Shown in pieces: positions 18,163 through 27,770 of a stretch of DNA of 64,000 nucleotides. Position 1 is the first letter of the stretch; the number at the start of each line of letters is the position of its first letter. Under the pieces are notes generated by a model. It was not told the DNA's origin, ran no database searches, and was given only the letters and a program-made list of their open reading frames with translations. Both the position numbers and the translations under genes were made by a program. Origin of the DNA: CAVSEK01 sp963726975 (GTDB lineage Bacteria > Actinomycetota > Actinomycetes > Mycobacteriales > SCTD01). The stretch lies in contig CAVSEK010000004.1 of the NCBI GenBank assembly GCA_963726975.1, positions 558,001 to 622,000 of the forward strand. The letters run 5' to 3'.

Positions 18163-19365
18163 ATGTCTCTTCGCGTCAACAACAACGTCGCCGCCCTCAA
18201 CGCCTACCGCAACCTGACGGTCAGCGACTCGCAGCAGAGCAAGCAGCTCGAGAAGCTCTCGAGCGGCTACCGCATCAACCGCGCGGCGGACGACGCGGCC
18301 GGCCTGTCGATCAGCGAGGGCCTGCGCTCGCAGGTCGGTGGCCTCAAGGTCGCCGTCCGCAACGCCCAGGACGGCATCTCGCTCGTCCAGACGGCGGAGG
18401 GCGCGCTCTCCGAGACCACCTCGCTGCTGCAGCGCGTCCGCGACCTCGCCGTCCAGGCGGCGAACAGCACCAACAGCACCGCCTCCCGCAAGGCCTCCTC
18501 GGACGAGGCCGCGCAGGCCCTGGCCGAGATCGACCGCATCGCCGGCGCCACCAAGTTCGGCGACAAGGTCCTGCTCGACGGCAAGGGCGGCCAGTTCACC
18601 TTCCAGGTGGGCGCCGACTCCGACACCGCCACCAACCAGGTCGGCTTCGGCATCAGCGACATGTCGGCCAAGGGCCTCGGCCTGGCCGGCGAAGCCGCCG
18701 TCACCAGTCCACGGCGGCTCGGCGTGCACCGGCAAGTACACCGTCGAGACAGCGGCAGCAACGACACCTTCAGCTTCACGATCAACGGCGCGGCCGACGG
18801 CCGTCGACGTCGTCCTGGACGACGCCAAGGAGTACGACCTCGACACCAAGGCCGGTCGCAGCGCCCTCGTCGAGCGACCTCAACGCCAAGCTGGAGAAGG
18901 CCGGCGTCGGGGCCCGCGCGAGCATCGACGACAGCGCGGACGCCTTCAAGCTGAAGTTCTCGACCACGTCGACCGGCGCCGACACGACCATCGACGTGGC
19001 CGGCAACGGCCTCGGCGGCGTCGGTGACCTGGACACCGCCGTGGCGGGCACCGGCGGTCACCGACATCGCGACGCTCATCGCCGCCGGTGACACCACGGC
19101 CATCGACGCGGTCGACGCGGGCATCGTGCAGGTCTCCAAGCAGCGGGCGTCGCTCGGTGCGTACCAGAACCGCCTCGAGCACACCATCGCCAACCTGTCC
19201 GTGACCACGGAGAACCTGACCGCCTCCGAGTCCCGGATCCGCGACGCCGACATGGCCCAGGAGATGCTCGGGTTCACCCGCAGCCAGATCCTGTCGCAGG
19301 CCGGCACCGCGATGCTCGCGCAGGCCAACCAGTCCACCCAGGGCGTCCTGCAGCTGCTCCGCTAG
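18163..19365 (+). CDS. fliC: flagellin FliC (several frameshifts in the variable region)
   Basis: Main filament protein. The conserved D0/D1 start is SLRVNNNVAALNAYRNLTVS and QLEKLSSGYRINRAADDAAG. The C-terminal D1/D0 has SRIRDADMAQEMLGFTRSQI and ends QANQSTQGVLQLLR. A GGAGG site precedes the ATG at 18163. Between about 18705 and 19050 four or five indels break the frame in the surface-exposed domain, yet the frame is restored with net zero change (401 codons including stop). Segments such as NDTFSFTINGAA and FKLKFSTTSTGADTTIDVAG remain. A sequence error is likelier than phase variation. Confidence 0.93.
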
Positions 19366-19400
19366 CCGGCACGGCTCGACCCCGCTCCACCCCGCACGAC

Positions 19401-19436
19401 GCCGAGGCGGCCGGTCCCCCGACCGGCCGCCTCGGC
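19401..19436 (+). terminator. strong terminator hairpin after fliC
   Basis: A perfect 16-bp GC-rich stem closes a CCCC loop (arms 19401-19416 and 19421-19436), 35 bp after the fliC stop. Few hairpins in the window are as strong, fitting a highly expressed single-gene transcript. Confidence 0.85.
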
Positions 19437-19469
19437 CCGTTCGCCCCCTGACCCGCCCCGGAGGACGCC

Positions 19470-21307
19470 GTGGGACTGAGCATCAGCGGACTGGGCTCCG
19501 GCCTGGACACCGCCACGATCATCAGCCAGCTGATGCAGGCCGAGTCCGCGCCGCAGGCCCAGCTCAAGAGGGCGCTGGGCGTCAACACGGTGAAGGCCGG
19601 CGCCTGGACGTCGATCTCGACCATCGTCGCCGCGATGCGCAGCAAGGCCGACGCCCTGCGCACCCCGGCGCAAGCCGCCGACCACTCGAGCCACGAGCAC
19701 CGCCCCCACTCGGGTGCGGCGTCAGCAGCTCGGGCTCCGCGGCGCCCGCGCACCTCACCTTCCGGGTCGCCCAGCTCGCCAGCGCGCAGCAGCTCGCCAG
19801 CAGCGGCGTCGCGTCCCGCTCGACCGTCGTCGGGCGCAGCACCACCGTCGTCACCTCCGGCAGCGACGCCGTCGGGGCGACCCAGGTCGCGGGGGGCAGC
19901 GCCACCGGGAGCCACACGCTCGTCGTCACGGTCGTTCCCCGCGCAGCCAGTGCGAGCGGCAGCGTCCCGGACGCACCGGCGGCCCCGGGCACGATGCTCG
20001 AGGTGTCCGTCGGAGACGGGTCGCCGGTGAGCATCGACCTGTCCGGGGCCGCGCGCGGGGCCGCCGGCATGCGCGAGCACCTGCAGTCGCAGCTGGACGC
20101 GGCAGGGGCGGGCGTGCAGGTGCGCCTCGACGGCGGCCGCCTCACCCTGCGCACCACCGCCACGGGCAGCGCCGCGAGCCTCACCGTCGGCGGCGACGGC
20201 GCCGCGCACCTCGGCCTGACCACCGGCACGACCCGCGGCAGCGACACCACCGTCACGGCCGACGGCACCGTCGCGGACCTCGTCGACGACGGGGGCGGCG
20301 CGTCGCACCTGGCGCTGGCCGACGGCACGACCGTGCGCTTCACCGGCCCGCCCCGCGCGGGCACGCTGCGCATCGCCGTCGCGGTGACGACGTCGGACAC
20401 GAGCACGCTGAGCGACGTCGCGGCGGCGCTGACCGCCGCGGGCGGTCCGGCCCGGGCCGCGCTCGTCGACACCGGCAGCGGTCCCGACCCCGTACGGCTC
20501 GTGCTCAGCGCGACGGCGACCGGCAGCGCCGGTGCGCTGCGCATCAGCTCCGACGTCGCCGCGCTCGCCGCGCCCGAGGAGCTGCGGGCCGCCGACGACG
20601 CCCGGCTCGTGCTCGGCACCGGCGCGTCCGCGGTCACCGTCACCCGCTCGAGCAACACCGTCTCCGACCTCGTCGACGGCGTCACCCTCACGCTGTCGCA
20701 GGCCGACCCGGGCGTCGACGTCACCGTCGACGTGGCCCGCGACGACGGCGCGCTCACCAGCGCCCTGCAGGGCCTCGTCGAGTCCGTCAACAGCACGCTG
20801 AGCTGGGTCAGGACCAACAGCGCCTACGACGTGGCGAAGAGGACCGGCGGGCCGATGGTCGGCGACAACGGCCCGCGCACCCTCGCCTCCTCGGTGCTGT
20901 CGGCGATGTCGACCTCGGGCTCCGGGCCGTACGGGTCGGGCGGCGCGATCGGCCTGTCCATCGACCGCAGCGGGACCTACTCCCTGGACCCCGCCAAGCT
21001 GTCGGCGGCGCTGCAGCAGGACCCGGCGGCGGTCGCCGACCTCGTCGCCCGGCTGTCCAGCGCCGTCGGCGACGTGGCGAAGGCCGCCGCCGACGACAGC
21101 GGCGTCCTCGGCGTGGGCAGGGCGAGCACCGCCAGCCGGGCCAAGGACCTGCAGTCGCGCATCGACGCCTGGGACACCCGGCTCGCGGCGGTCCAGGCGC
21201 GCTACCAGACCCAGTTCAGCGCCCTGGACGTCGCGCTGTCCCGGCTCAACTCCCAGAAGTCGTGGCTCGCCGGCCAGCTCGGCAGCCTCCCCTCCCGCAG
21301 CTCCTGA
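19470..21307 (+). CDS. fliD: flagellar filament cap FliD (frameshift near 19690)
   Basis: FliD caps the growing filament and folds incoming flagellin. The N-terminal motif is LSISGLGSGLDTATIISQLM. The C-terminal domain has ALQGLVESVNSTLSWVRTNS and ends in a coiled helix, RYQTQFSALDVALSRLNSQ followed by KSWLAGQL. A GGAGG site lies 7 nt before GTG 19470. One frame change near 19690 is needed; the corrected length is about 612 residues. The central part is Thr/Ser-rich and poorly conserved, as usual. Confidence 0.92.
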
Positions 21308-21315
21308 CCCTGGAG

Positions 21316-21356
21316 CACCCGGTCGGGTGTCGCCCGCCGGCCCCCACCGCCGATGC
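21316..21356 (+). promoter_or_regulatory. inverted repeat plus sigma-28-like -10, fliS
   Basis: CACCCGGTCGGGTG (21316-21329), a perfect 6-bp-arm palindrome, is followed 20 bp on by GCCGATGC (21349-21356). Distance and order match the fliC promoter exactly, but the -35 position reads TCGC rather than CTCA. The fliS start lies 49 nt downstream. Confidence 0.55.
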
Positions 21357-21404
21357 AGCAGTGGGCCACGGACCGGCCCGCTCCCCCGGACGAAGGACCA
21401 CCCC

Positions 21405-21789
21405 GTGCCGCTCCCCAGCTCGACCGCCGCAGACCGCTACCTCACCGACCGCGTCATGACCGCCAGCCCGGCCGAGCTCACCGCGATGCTGTACGACGCG
21501 CTGTCGGCCTCGGTGCGCGGCGGGCTCTCGACCCTCGAGGCGGGCAGCCGGATCGACGCCCTGCCGCGGCTGCACAAGGCGATGGACATCCTGCTGGAGC
21601 TGCGCTGCACGCTCGACCACTCCGCCGGCCCGCTCGCCGGCTCGCTCGACGGGCTCTACGCCTTCGCCTGGAGCCGGCTGGTGCAGGCCGCGACGACCGG
21701 CGACGCCGGCCCGCGCGCGCGAGGCCCTCGACGTCGTCGAGCCGCTGCGCACCGCCTGGCGGCAGGCCTGCCTGGCCCCGGCCGCCTGA
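21405..21789 (+). CDS. fliS: flagellar export chaperone FliS (frameshift near 21716)
   Basis: 127-residue helical chaperone that binds the flagellin C-terminus before export. Recognisable parts are DRYLTDRVMTASPAELTAML, LPRLHKAMDILLELRCTLDH and the terminal LDVVEPLRTAWRQACLAPAA. A GAAGGA site precedes GTG 21405. The shift at about 21716, in GCGCGCGCGAGG, is one extra base. It follows fliD under its own inverted-repeat promoter. Confidence 0.9.
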
Positions 21790-21806
21790 GCCGGGCCCGC
21801 CCCCCC

Positions 21807-22049
21807 GTGACCGCCTGGCCCGCGCTGCTGGACGCGCTCGAGGAGCGCACCCGGCGGGTCGCCGAGGCGCTGGACGCCGGCGCCGTCCCCGACCCGGTCG
21901 AGCTCGACCTCGACGGGGCCGGCCCGCTGCCGCCGGCCCTCGCCGTCCGGGTCGCGGTGCTGCTCGCCGAGACCGAGCGGCTCGCCGGGGAGCTGGCCCG
22001 CCGCACCGGCCCGGCCGCGCGCGCGGCCGCGGCGTACGCCTCGCACTGA
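21807..22049 (+). CDS. small protein after fliS, possibly FliT-like
   Basis: 80 residues, acidic and helical: VTAWPALLDALEERTRRVAE, then a stretch rich in Leu and Ala. It sits where many flagellar operons carry fliT, 17 bp after fliS and ahead of a terminator hairpin, so it may be a second export chaperone. I see no diagnostic FliT motif. The ORF is in the same frame as the early part of fliS, but translation from GTG 21807 is independent. No ribosome site is visible. Treat as hypothetical. Confidence 0.5.
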   Translation: MTAWPALLDALEERTRRVAEALDAGAVPDPVELDLDGAGPLPPALAVRVAVLLAETERLAGELARRTGPAARAAAAYASH

Positions 22050-22088
22050 CCCCCGAGGCACCCGACTCCCGGCGCACCGCCGGGGGAC

Positions 22089-22124
22089 CACCCGGACGGG
22101 CCATCTCGCGCATGGCCCGTCCGG
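22089..22124 (+). terminator. hairpin ending the fliS unit
   Basis: A near-perfect 14-bp stem (CCCGGACGGGCCAT against ATGGCCCGTCCGGG) with loop CTCGCGC lies 40 bp after the small ORF downstream of fliS. It is placed correctly to end the fliS transcript before flgB. Its left arm resembles the CACCCGGACG operator half, but no GCCGA follows at the right distance. Confidence 0.7.
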
Positions 22125-22141
22125 GCCCCTCCGATCGGGGC

Positions 22142-22169
22142 CTCAGGCCGCGCCCGTCGCCGCCGAAGC
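22142..22169 (+). promoter_or_regulatory. sigma-28-like promoter for the flgB-fliE-fliF operon
   Basis: CTCA (22142-22145), a 16-bp spacer and GCCGAAGC (22162-22169). A CCCC..GGGG inverted repeat (22126-22140) abuts it but matches the CACCCG element weakly. The flgB start is 113 nt downstream. Confidence 0.5.
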
Positions 22170-22282
22170 CTCTGGCACACGGATGTAGGACCGCTTCCCC
22201 CTCGGGACGAGCTCCCGCCCCGCGCCGCCAGGAGGCCCGCGCGGGACGGCCGGGCTCCCCCGCCTCCCCACCGGGAGAGCAC

Positions 22283-22630
22283 GTGCCGCTGTTCGACGAC
22301 GGGGCCAGCCTCGCGATCGGCAAGGCGCTCGACAGCGTCGCGCTGCGCGAGCGCGTCCACGCGAACAACATCGCCAACGTGATGACGCCGGGCTTCCGGG
22401 CGTCGCGGGTCGACTTCGAGGACTCGCTGGCCGCCGCCGTGGCCGAGGGCGACCCGACCCGGGCGAGCGCCTCGCTGCGCGCCACCGGCGGGTCCGTGCG
22501 CGAGGACGGCAACGACGTGGAGATCGAGGCCGAGACCGGCGGCCTCATGAAGGCCGGCCTGCAGTACCAGGCGCTCACCCAGGCCATGTCGTTCAAGTTC
22601 GCCCTGCTCACGACCGCCGTGAAGGGCTGA
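22283..22630 (+). CDS. flgB: flagellar basal body rod protein FlgB
   Basis: 115-residue rod protein. The rod signature is ERVHANNIANVMTPGFRASR, followed by VDFEDSLAAAV; the end LQYQALTQAMSFKFALLTTA is the typical C-terminal helix. A GGGAGAG site precedes GTG 22283. First gene of a tightly packed operon running to flgD. Its long leader (about 110 nt) is free of other ORFs. Confidence 0.93.
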   Translation: MPLFDDGASLAIGKALDSVALRERVHANNIANVMTPGFRASRVDFEDSLAAAVAEGDPTRASASLRATGGSVREDGNDVEIEAETGGLMKAGLQYQALTQAMSFKFALLTTAVKG

Positions 22631-22635
22631 CCGCC

Positions 22636-23031
22636 GTGGGGATGTTCGGCGCGCTCGACGCGGCCTCCTCGGGCGTGGCGCTCGGCCGGGTCTGGATGGA
22701 CGTCATCGCCGACAACGTGGCGAACGTCAACACCGTCCGGGCCGCCGGCGAGGCGCCGTTCCGCGCCGCCAAGGTGCAGGCGCAGACCGGCGGTGGGCTC
22801 ACCGGCGTCCGCGTCGCGCGGCTCGTCGAGACCGGCGGCGACCCCGAGGTCGTCTTCGACCCGGACAACCCGCTGGCCGACGGCGAGGGCTACGTGACCC
22901 GCCCCAAGGTCGACCTCAGCGAGGAGATGACCAACATGCTCATGGCCAACCGGCTGTACGGCGCGAACCTGTCGGTGATGCAGCAGGCCCGCGACAGCTA
23001 CCAGGCCGCCCTGCAGATCGGCCGCGGCTGA
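22636..23031 (+). CDS. flgC: flagellar basal body rod protein FlgC
   Basis: 131 residues with the rod motif MDVIADNVANVNTVRAAGEA and the C-terminal VDLSEEMTNMLMANRLYGAN then LSVMQQARDSYQAALQIGRG. A GTG start at 22636 lies 5 bp after flgB. The usual Thr-x-Gly of rod motifs is replaced by RAAGEAP. The stop TGA overlaps the fliE ATG as TGATG. Confidence 0.93.
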   Translation: MGMFGALDAASSGVALGRVWMDVIADNVANVNTVRAAGEAPFRAAKVQAQTGGGLTGVRVARLVETGGDPEVVFDPDNPLADGEGYVTRPKVDLSEEMTNMLMANRLYGANLSVMQQARDSYQAALQIGRG

Positions 23032-23321
23032 TGCCCGTCGCCCCGATCGGCGCCGCGGGGGCCACCGCCTTCGTCCCGCCGACGATCAGCAGCCGGCCCG
23101 CCGCGCCCGCGCACGGCGTCTTCGCGCAGGGCCTGCAGCAGGTCCAGTCGCTGCAGGGCGCCGCCGACAGCGCCGCCACCGGCGTCGCGACCGGCTCGCT
23201 CACCGACGTCCACCAGTTCACCAGCGCCGCCGCCAAGGCCTCCCTCGGCGTCGAGCTCACCGTCGCGCTGCGCAACCGCGCGGTCGAGGCCTACCAGGAG
23301 ATCATGAGGATGCAGGTCTGA
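23031..23321 (+). CDS. fliE: flagellar hook-basal body protein FliE
   Basis: 96-residue adaptor linking the MS ring to the rod. The conserved C-terminal half is DVHQFTSAAAKASLGVELTV followed by ALRNRAVEAYQEIMRMQV. The N-terminal part is Ala/Pro-rich. It overlaps flgC and fliF by one base on each side (TGATG), so translation is coupled. Confidence 0.92.
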   Translation: MPVAPIGAAGATAFVPPTISSRPAAPAHGVFAQGLQQVQSLQGAADSAATGVATGSLTDVHQFTSAAAKASLGVELTVALRNRAVEAYQEIMRMQV

Positions 23322-24847
23322 TGGCAGCGCTCGACGTGCAGGCGGTCAAGGACCGCGCGCTGCGCACCCTCAAGGACTACTCGCCCTCCCAGCTGGCGAT
23401 CCTCGGCGTCCTCGTCGTCGTGGCACTCGTCGGCGGGCTCGCCTTCCTGCGCTGGGTGAGCGCCCCGACGTACTCGGTCCTGCTCGCCGGGCTGGACCCC
23501 AAGGACGCCTCGGCGGTCACCTCGCAGCTGGAGACCGACGGCGTCGCCTACCAGCTCGAGGCGGGCGGCACCACCGTCCTCGTCCCCGCCGACGTCCTCG
23601 ACCAGGAGCGGCTCAAGGTCGCCGCCGCGGGCCTGCCGGCCGGGCGCACCGACAGCGGCTGGGCCGTCTTCGACAAGCAGGGGATGACGTCGTCGTCGTT
23701 CCAGCAGCAGGTCGCCTACCAGCGCGCGCTCGAGGGCACCCTCGGGTCGACGCTGGAGGGCATCGACGGCGTCGACGCCGCCACCGTGCACCTGGCGCTG
23801 CCCGAGAAGAGTGCCTTCACCGAGCAGCAGGAGCCGGCCCGCGCTTCCGTGCTGCTCACGACGCGCCGGCCGCTGGACGGCGGTGCGGTCGACGCGATCA
23901 CCCGGCTCGTCGCCAGCAGCGTGCCCGGCCTCGCCCCCGAGGACGTCAGCGTCAGCGACGAGAAGGGCCTGCTCTCGGCCAGCGGCACCGGTGCGGGCGG
24001 GGAGGCGCAGGCCGCCCTCGAGGACACCCTCAGCACCCGCGCCACCTCGATGCTCGACACCCTGCTGGGCCCCGGCCACGCCGTCGTGCGGGTCCGCGCC
24101 GAGCTGGAGACGGGCACCCGCAGCACCGACAGCGAGGTCTACGACGACACCAAGACCGCGGTGACCCACGAGAGCGGCACCACCGAGACCTACACCGCGC
24201 CCCCGGGCGCGACCACCGGAGGCACCGTCGCGGTGCCGCTGGAGGTCACCACCGGCACGGGTGCGACCGGGACCGGCTCCGGCGACTACCGCAAGGCGCA
24301 GTCCGACAAGGACCTCGGCGTCTCGCGCACCGTCACCAGCGAGAAGCAGGGGCCCGGCGGGGTCAAGCGGCTGACCGTCGCGGTCGCCGTCGACGCCCGC
24401 GCCCAGAACGCGCCGACCCCTGCGGAGCTGCGCGACCTCGTGGGCAACGCGGTCGGCCTGGACGCCGCCCGCGGCGACACCATCGCCGTCTCGACCCCGG
24501 CCTTCCTCGCCCCCGAGGACCCGGCGGCGGGCGCGCCCGCCGGTGGCGGGATCACCGGCACCGCCACGGGGCTGCTGCCCAGCGTGCTCGGCGGGATCGT
24601 CCTGCTGCTCGTCGCGCTCGGCCTGCTGCGCACGGTGCGGCGGGTCACGACGACCGAGGTGCCGGCCGAGCAGGTCACCGCCGCGCTCGCCTCGGCCGGC
24701 CGGCCCGCGGCGCTGCCCGGGCAGACCGCCCGCGAGCTGCCCGCCGGCCCGGCCGCCGAGCCGGTCGGGGTCGTCGAGCTCGTCGAGGAGCACCCCGACG
24801 AGGTCGCGCACCTGCTGCGCGGCTGGATGGCCGGGAGCCCCCGATGA
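23321..24847 (+). CDS. fliF: flagellar MS-ring protein FliF
   Basis: 508-residue membrane ring protein. TM1 is LAILGVLVVVALVGGLAFLR near residue 27. The periplasmic YscJ-like domain has TYSVLLAGLDPKDASAVTSQ and ASVLLTTRRPLDGGAVDAIT. TM2 near residue 420 is LPSVLGGIVLLLVALGLLRT. The cytoplasmic C-terminus, EEHPDEVAHLLRGWM, is the FliG-binding tail. It overlaps fliG by four bases. Length is average. Confidence 0.95.
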   Translation: MAALDVQAVKDRALRTLKDYSPSQLAILGVLVVVALVGGLAFLRWVSAPTYSVLLAGLDPKDASAVTSQLETDGVAYQLEAGGTTVLVPADVLDQERLKVAAAGLPAGRTDSGWAVFDKQGMTSSSFQQQVAYQRALEGTLGSTLEGIDGVDAATVHLALPEKSAFTEQQEPARASVLLTTRRPLDGGAVDAITRLVASSVPGLAPEDVSVSDEKGLLSASGTGAGGEAQAALEDTLSTRATSMLDTLLGPGHAVVRVRAELETGTRSTDSEVYDDTKTAVTHESGTTETYTAPPGATTGGTVAVPLEVTTGTGATGTGSGDYRKAQSDKDLGVSRTVTSEKQGPGGVKRLTVAVAVDARAQNAPTPAELRDLVGNAVGLDAARGDTIAVSTPAFLAPEDPAAGAPAGGGITGTATGLLPSVLGGIVLLLVALGLLRTVRRVTTTEVPAEQVTAALASAGRPAALPGQTARELPAGPAAEPVGVVELVEEHPDEVAHLLRGWMAGSPR

Positions 24848-25869
24848 CCCTCGCCACGACCACCCCCGTCCCCGGCGCTCCCAGCGCCGCCGACGCCGCG
24901 GGCCTGCGCAAGGCCGCCGTCGCGCTCGTCGCCCTGGGCGCCGAGCGGGCCGCCACCCTGCTGCGCACCCTGGACGAGTCCGAGGTGACCGCCCTCGCCG
25001 GCGCCATCGCCGGCCTCGGCCCGGTCACCGCCGACGAGGTCCGGGCCACGCTGGGCGAGCTCGCCGCCGGGCTGCGCTCCACGGCGACGCTGCCCGCCCC
25101 CGGCAAGCGCTTCGCGAAGGACCTGCTCGTGCAGGCGCTGGGCTCCGAGCGGGGCGCCGCCGCCGGCGCGGTGCTCGACCGCCCCGCGCCGTTCGCCTGG
25201 CTCGCCGCGACCGACCCCGACCTGGCCGCCGGTGTCCTCGCCGAGGAGCCCGCCGCCGCCGTCGCGCTGGCCCTCGCCTGCCTGCCCCCCAAGGCCGCCG
25301 CCGCCCTGCTCGTCCGGCTGCCGGCGGCGCGCCGCACCGACGTGGCCTCCCGGATCGCCCGGCTCGGGGCCGTGCACCCGGAGACGCTCAGCGAGGTCGA
25401 GGCCGGCCTGCGCTCCCGGCTCCAGGACCTCGAGACGGCCCCGCCGGTCGCGCTCGCCGGCCCGGAGCTGCTCGCCGGCGTGCTCGTGCGCGCCGGCCGC
25501 GACGCGAGCCGCGACCTGCTCGACACCCTCGCCGAGACCTCGCCGGAGCTCGCCGACCAGGTGCGTTCCGCGCTGTTCACCTTCGACGACCTGTGCGGGA
25601 TCGAGCCGCGGCAGATGCAGGTGCTGCTGCGCGAGGTCGACCTGCGCCAGCTGGCCGTCGCCGTCTGCACCGCCCGGCCCGACGTGCAGACCCGGTTCAC
25701 CTCGGCGCTGTCCGAGCGGGCCCGCGAGTCCCTGCTCGAGGAGGTCGACCTGGTGCGCACCTCGCGGCCGGCCGAGGTCGCCGAGGCCCGCGCCGCGGTC
25801 GTCGCGACCGCGCGGCGCCTGGAGGAGGCCGGCACGATCGTGCTGACCACCGACGAGGACGAGGCCTGA
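24844..25869 (+). CDS. fliG: flagellar motor switch protein FliG
   Basis: 341-residue C-ring protein that transmits torque from MotA. N-domain: LRKAAVALVALGAERAATLL; middle: EEPAAAVALALACLPPKAAA; C-domain: FTFDDLCGIEPRQMQVLLRE, LRQLAVAVCTARPDVQTRFT and the torque helix ALSERARESLLEEVDLVRTS. Typical charged C-domain residues (Arg, Glu, Asp) are present. ATG 24844 overlaps the fliF stop as ATGA. Confidence 0.95.
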   Translation: MTLATTTPVPGAPSAADAAGLRKAAVALVALGAERAATLLRTLDESEVTALAGAIAGLGPVTADEVRATLGELAAGLRSTATLPAPGKRFAKDLLVQALGSERGAAAGAVLDRPAPFAWLAATDPDLAAGVLAEEPAAAVALALACLPPKAAAALLVRLPAARRTDVASRIARLGAVHPETLSEVEAGLRSRLQDLETAPPVALAGPELLAGVLVRAGRDASRDLLDTLAETSPELADQVRSALFTFDDLCGIEPRQMQVLLREVDLRQLAVAVCTARPDVQTRFTSALSERARESLLEEVDLVRTSRPAEVAEARAAVVATARRLEEAGTIVLTTDEDEA

Positions 25870-26463
25870 GTGCTCGCCCGGGTGGTGAAGGCCTCCGACG
25901 TGCTGGTGGGCCAGCGCGAGCGCCGCGCCGACGACCTGCGCCAGGCGCAGGCCGCGTCCGCGACGGCCGCCGCGCTCGCCGAGGCCCGCGCCGCCGGCGT
26001 CCGCGCCGGCCGCGAGCAGGCGCTCGCCGAGGGCGCGCAGGCCGCGCTGCGGGCGACGGCCGCCCTGGAGGCGCTCGTCGACGTCGCGCAGGGCACCCAC
26101 GCCGAGCAGGTCACCGCGACCTCGCGGGCCGTGCTCGCCGCAGCGCTCGACGTCGCGGAGTGGGTCCTGCGCCACGAGCTTCCCCGCGACAGCCGCAGCC
26201 TGCTCACCCGGCTCGGCGAGGCCGCGGGCGCGCTGCTGCCGAGCCCGACGACCCGGGTGAGCGTCTCTGCCGCCGACGAGCAGGCCGTACGCGGGTGGGC
26301 GCAGCGGCGCGGCGGCGCGCTCGAGGTGACCGTGGACCCCGCGCTCGCCCCCGGCGACGCGGCGCTCGCGACCGACGCCGGCAACGTCGAGGTCAGCGTG
26401 GCCGCCGCCCTGCGGATCGCCGCCGAGACCCTCGGCGTCGACCCCAGCCGGGGCGTCCAGTGA
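25870..26463 (+). CDS. fliH: flagellar assembly protein FliH
   Basis: 197 residues. Ala/Arg-rich coiled N-half (RADDLRQAQAASATAAALAE) and a C-terminal domain with LDVAEWVLRHELPRDSRSLL and VEVSVAAALRIAAETLGVD. FliH restrains and localises the FliI export ATPase. It begins with GTG directly after the fliG stop and overlaps fliI. Sequence is weakly conserved; gene order makes the call. Confidence 0.85.
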   Translation: MLARVVKASDVLVGQRERRADDLRQAQAASATAAALAEARAAGVRAGREQALAEGAQAALRATAALEALVDVAQGTHAEQVTATSRAVLAAALDVAEWVLRHELPRDSRSLLTRLGEAAGALLPSPTTRVSVSAADEQAVRGWAQRRGGALEVTVDPALAPGDAALATDAGNVEVSVAAALRIAAETLGVDPSRGVQ

Positions 26464-27770
26464 TCCCGGACGGCCCGCGCGGCACCTCCGCGACCGCGCT
26501 CGCGCTGCGACCCGTGCTGCCGCTGCAGGTGCGCGGCCGGCTGTCCACCGTCGTCGGCCTCGAGGCCGAGTGCCGCGGGCTGCGCGGCGCGCTCGGCGAC
26601 GTCGTCGCCATCACCGTCGGGGCCCGCCGGGTGCCGGCGCAGGTCGTCGCCGTGCGGGAGGACGCGCTGCTGCTCGCGCCGTACGGCGACCTCGACGGCG
26701 TGTCCCCCGGCGCCGCGGTCGAGCCGACCGGGCAGGCGCTGCGCATGCGGGTCGGCCCGGACCTGGCCGGGCGGGTGCTGGACGCGCTCGGCCGGCCCAT
26801 CGACGACGGACCGCCGCTGACCGGCGAGCTCGTCGGGCTGGACGCGCCCGCGCCCCACCCGCTGCGCCGCCAGCGGATCGCCGAGCCGCTGCCGCTGGGC
26901 GTGCGGGCCCTGGACACGATGACCCCGTGCGGGCGCGGGCAGCGCGTCGGCGTCTTCGCCGGCTCGGGCGTCGGCAAGTCGACGCTGCTCGGGATGATGG
27001 CGCGCGGCGCGACCGCCGACGTCGTCGTCGTCGGGCTGGTCGGCGAGCGCGGCCGCGAGGTCCGCGAGTTCCTCGAGGACGACCTCGGCAGCGCCCGCGA
27101 GCGGGTCGTCTGCGTCGTCGCGACCTCGGACGAGCCGCCGCTCATGCGCCTGCGCGCCGCCTACACCGCCACCCGGATCGCCGAGCACTTCCGCGACCAG
27201 GGCCTGGACGTGCTGCTGCTGGTCGACTCGCTCACCCGCTTCGCCATGGCCCGCCGCGAGATCGGGCTGGCCGCCGGCGAGCCGCCGGCGACCCGCGGCT
27301 ACCCGCCGTCGGTCTTCGCCGAGCTGCCCCGGCTGCTCGAGCGCGCCGGGCCCGGCGAGACCGGCACGATCACCGCGCTCTACACGGTGCTCGTCGAGGG
27401 CGACGACATGAACGACCCGGTCGCCGACGCCGCCCGCGGCATCCTCGACGGGCACGTCGTGCTGTCGCGCCGGCTCGCCGCCGCCGGTCACTTCCCGACC
27501 GTCGACGTGCTCGAGAGCGTCTCGCGGCTCGCGTCCAAGGTCACCCCGCCCGACCGGCTGGCCCTGTCCGCCCGGCTGCGACGGCTGATGTCCGCCGCCG
27601 CCGAGGCCAAGGAGCTCGTGGACATCGGCGCGTACGTCCCGGGCAGCGACCCGGTCGTCGACGAGGCGCTCGCCCGGCGCGAGGCCGTCGAGGCGTTCCT
27701 GCGCCAGCCGGTCTCCGAGGTCGCCGACCCCGAGCGGTCGTGGGCGCAGCTGGCGGGGGTGCTGTCGTGA
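26460..27770 (+). CDS. fliI: flagellum-specific export ATPase FliI
   Basis: 436-residue F1-beta-like ATPase powering type III export. Walker A is VGVFAGSGVGKSTLLGMMAR, Walker B is LDVLLLVDSLTRFAMARREI, and VVGLVGERGREVREFLEDDL carries the catalytic Glu. PPSVFAELPRLLERAG is also family-typical. GTG 26460 overlaps the fliH stop (GTGA). Length is normal. Confidence 0.96.
   Translation: MIPDGPRGTSATALALRPVLPLQVRGRLSTVVGLEAECRGLRGALGDVVAITVGARRVPAQVVAVREDALLLAPYGDLDGVSPGAAVEPTGQALRMRVGPDLAGRVLDALGRPIDDGPPLTGELVGLDAPAPHPLRRQRIAEPLPLGVRALDTMTPCGRGQRVGVFAGSGVGKSTLLGMMARGATADVVVVGLVGERGREVREFLEDDLGSARERVVCVVATSDEPPLMRLRAAYTATRIAEHFRDQGLDVLLLVDSLTRFAMARREIGLAAGEPPATRGYPPSVFAELPRLLERAGPGETGTITALYTVLVEGDDMNDPVADAARGILDGHVVLSRRLAAAGHFPTVDVLESVSRLASKVTPPDRLALSARLRRLMSAAAEAKELVDIGAYVPGSDPVVDEALARREAVEAFLRQPVSEVADPERSWAQLAGVLS

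Noticed and set aside
22089..22124. CACCCGGACGGGCC as an operator
   Set aside because: It is the left arm of a 14-bp hairpin suited to termination, and no -10 follows at 20 bp.
23291..27491. Very long minus-strand open frames opposite fliF-fliI
   Set aside because: They are shadows caused by high GC; composition is Arg/Gly/Ala-rich without motifs, and the plus strand encodes well-known proteins.
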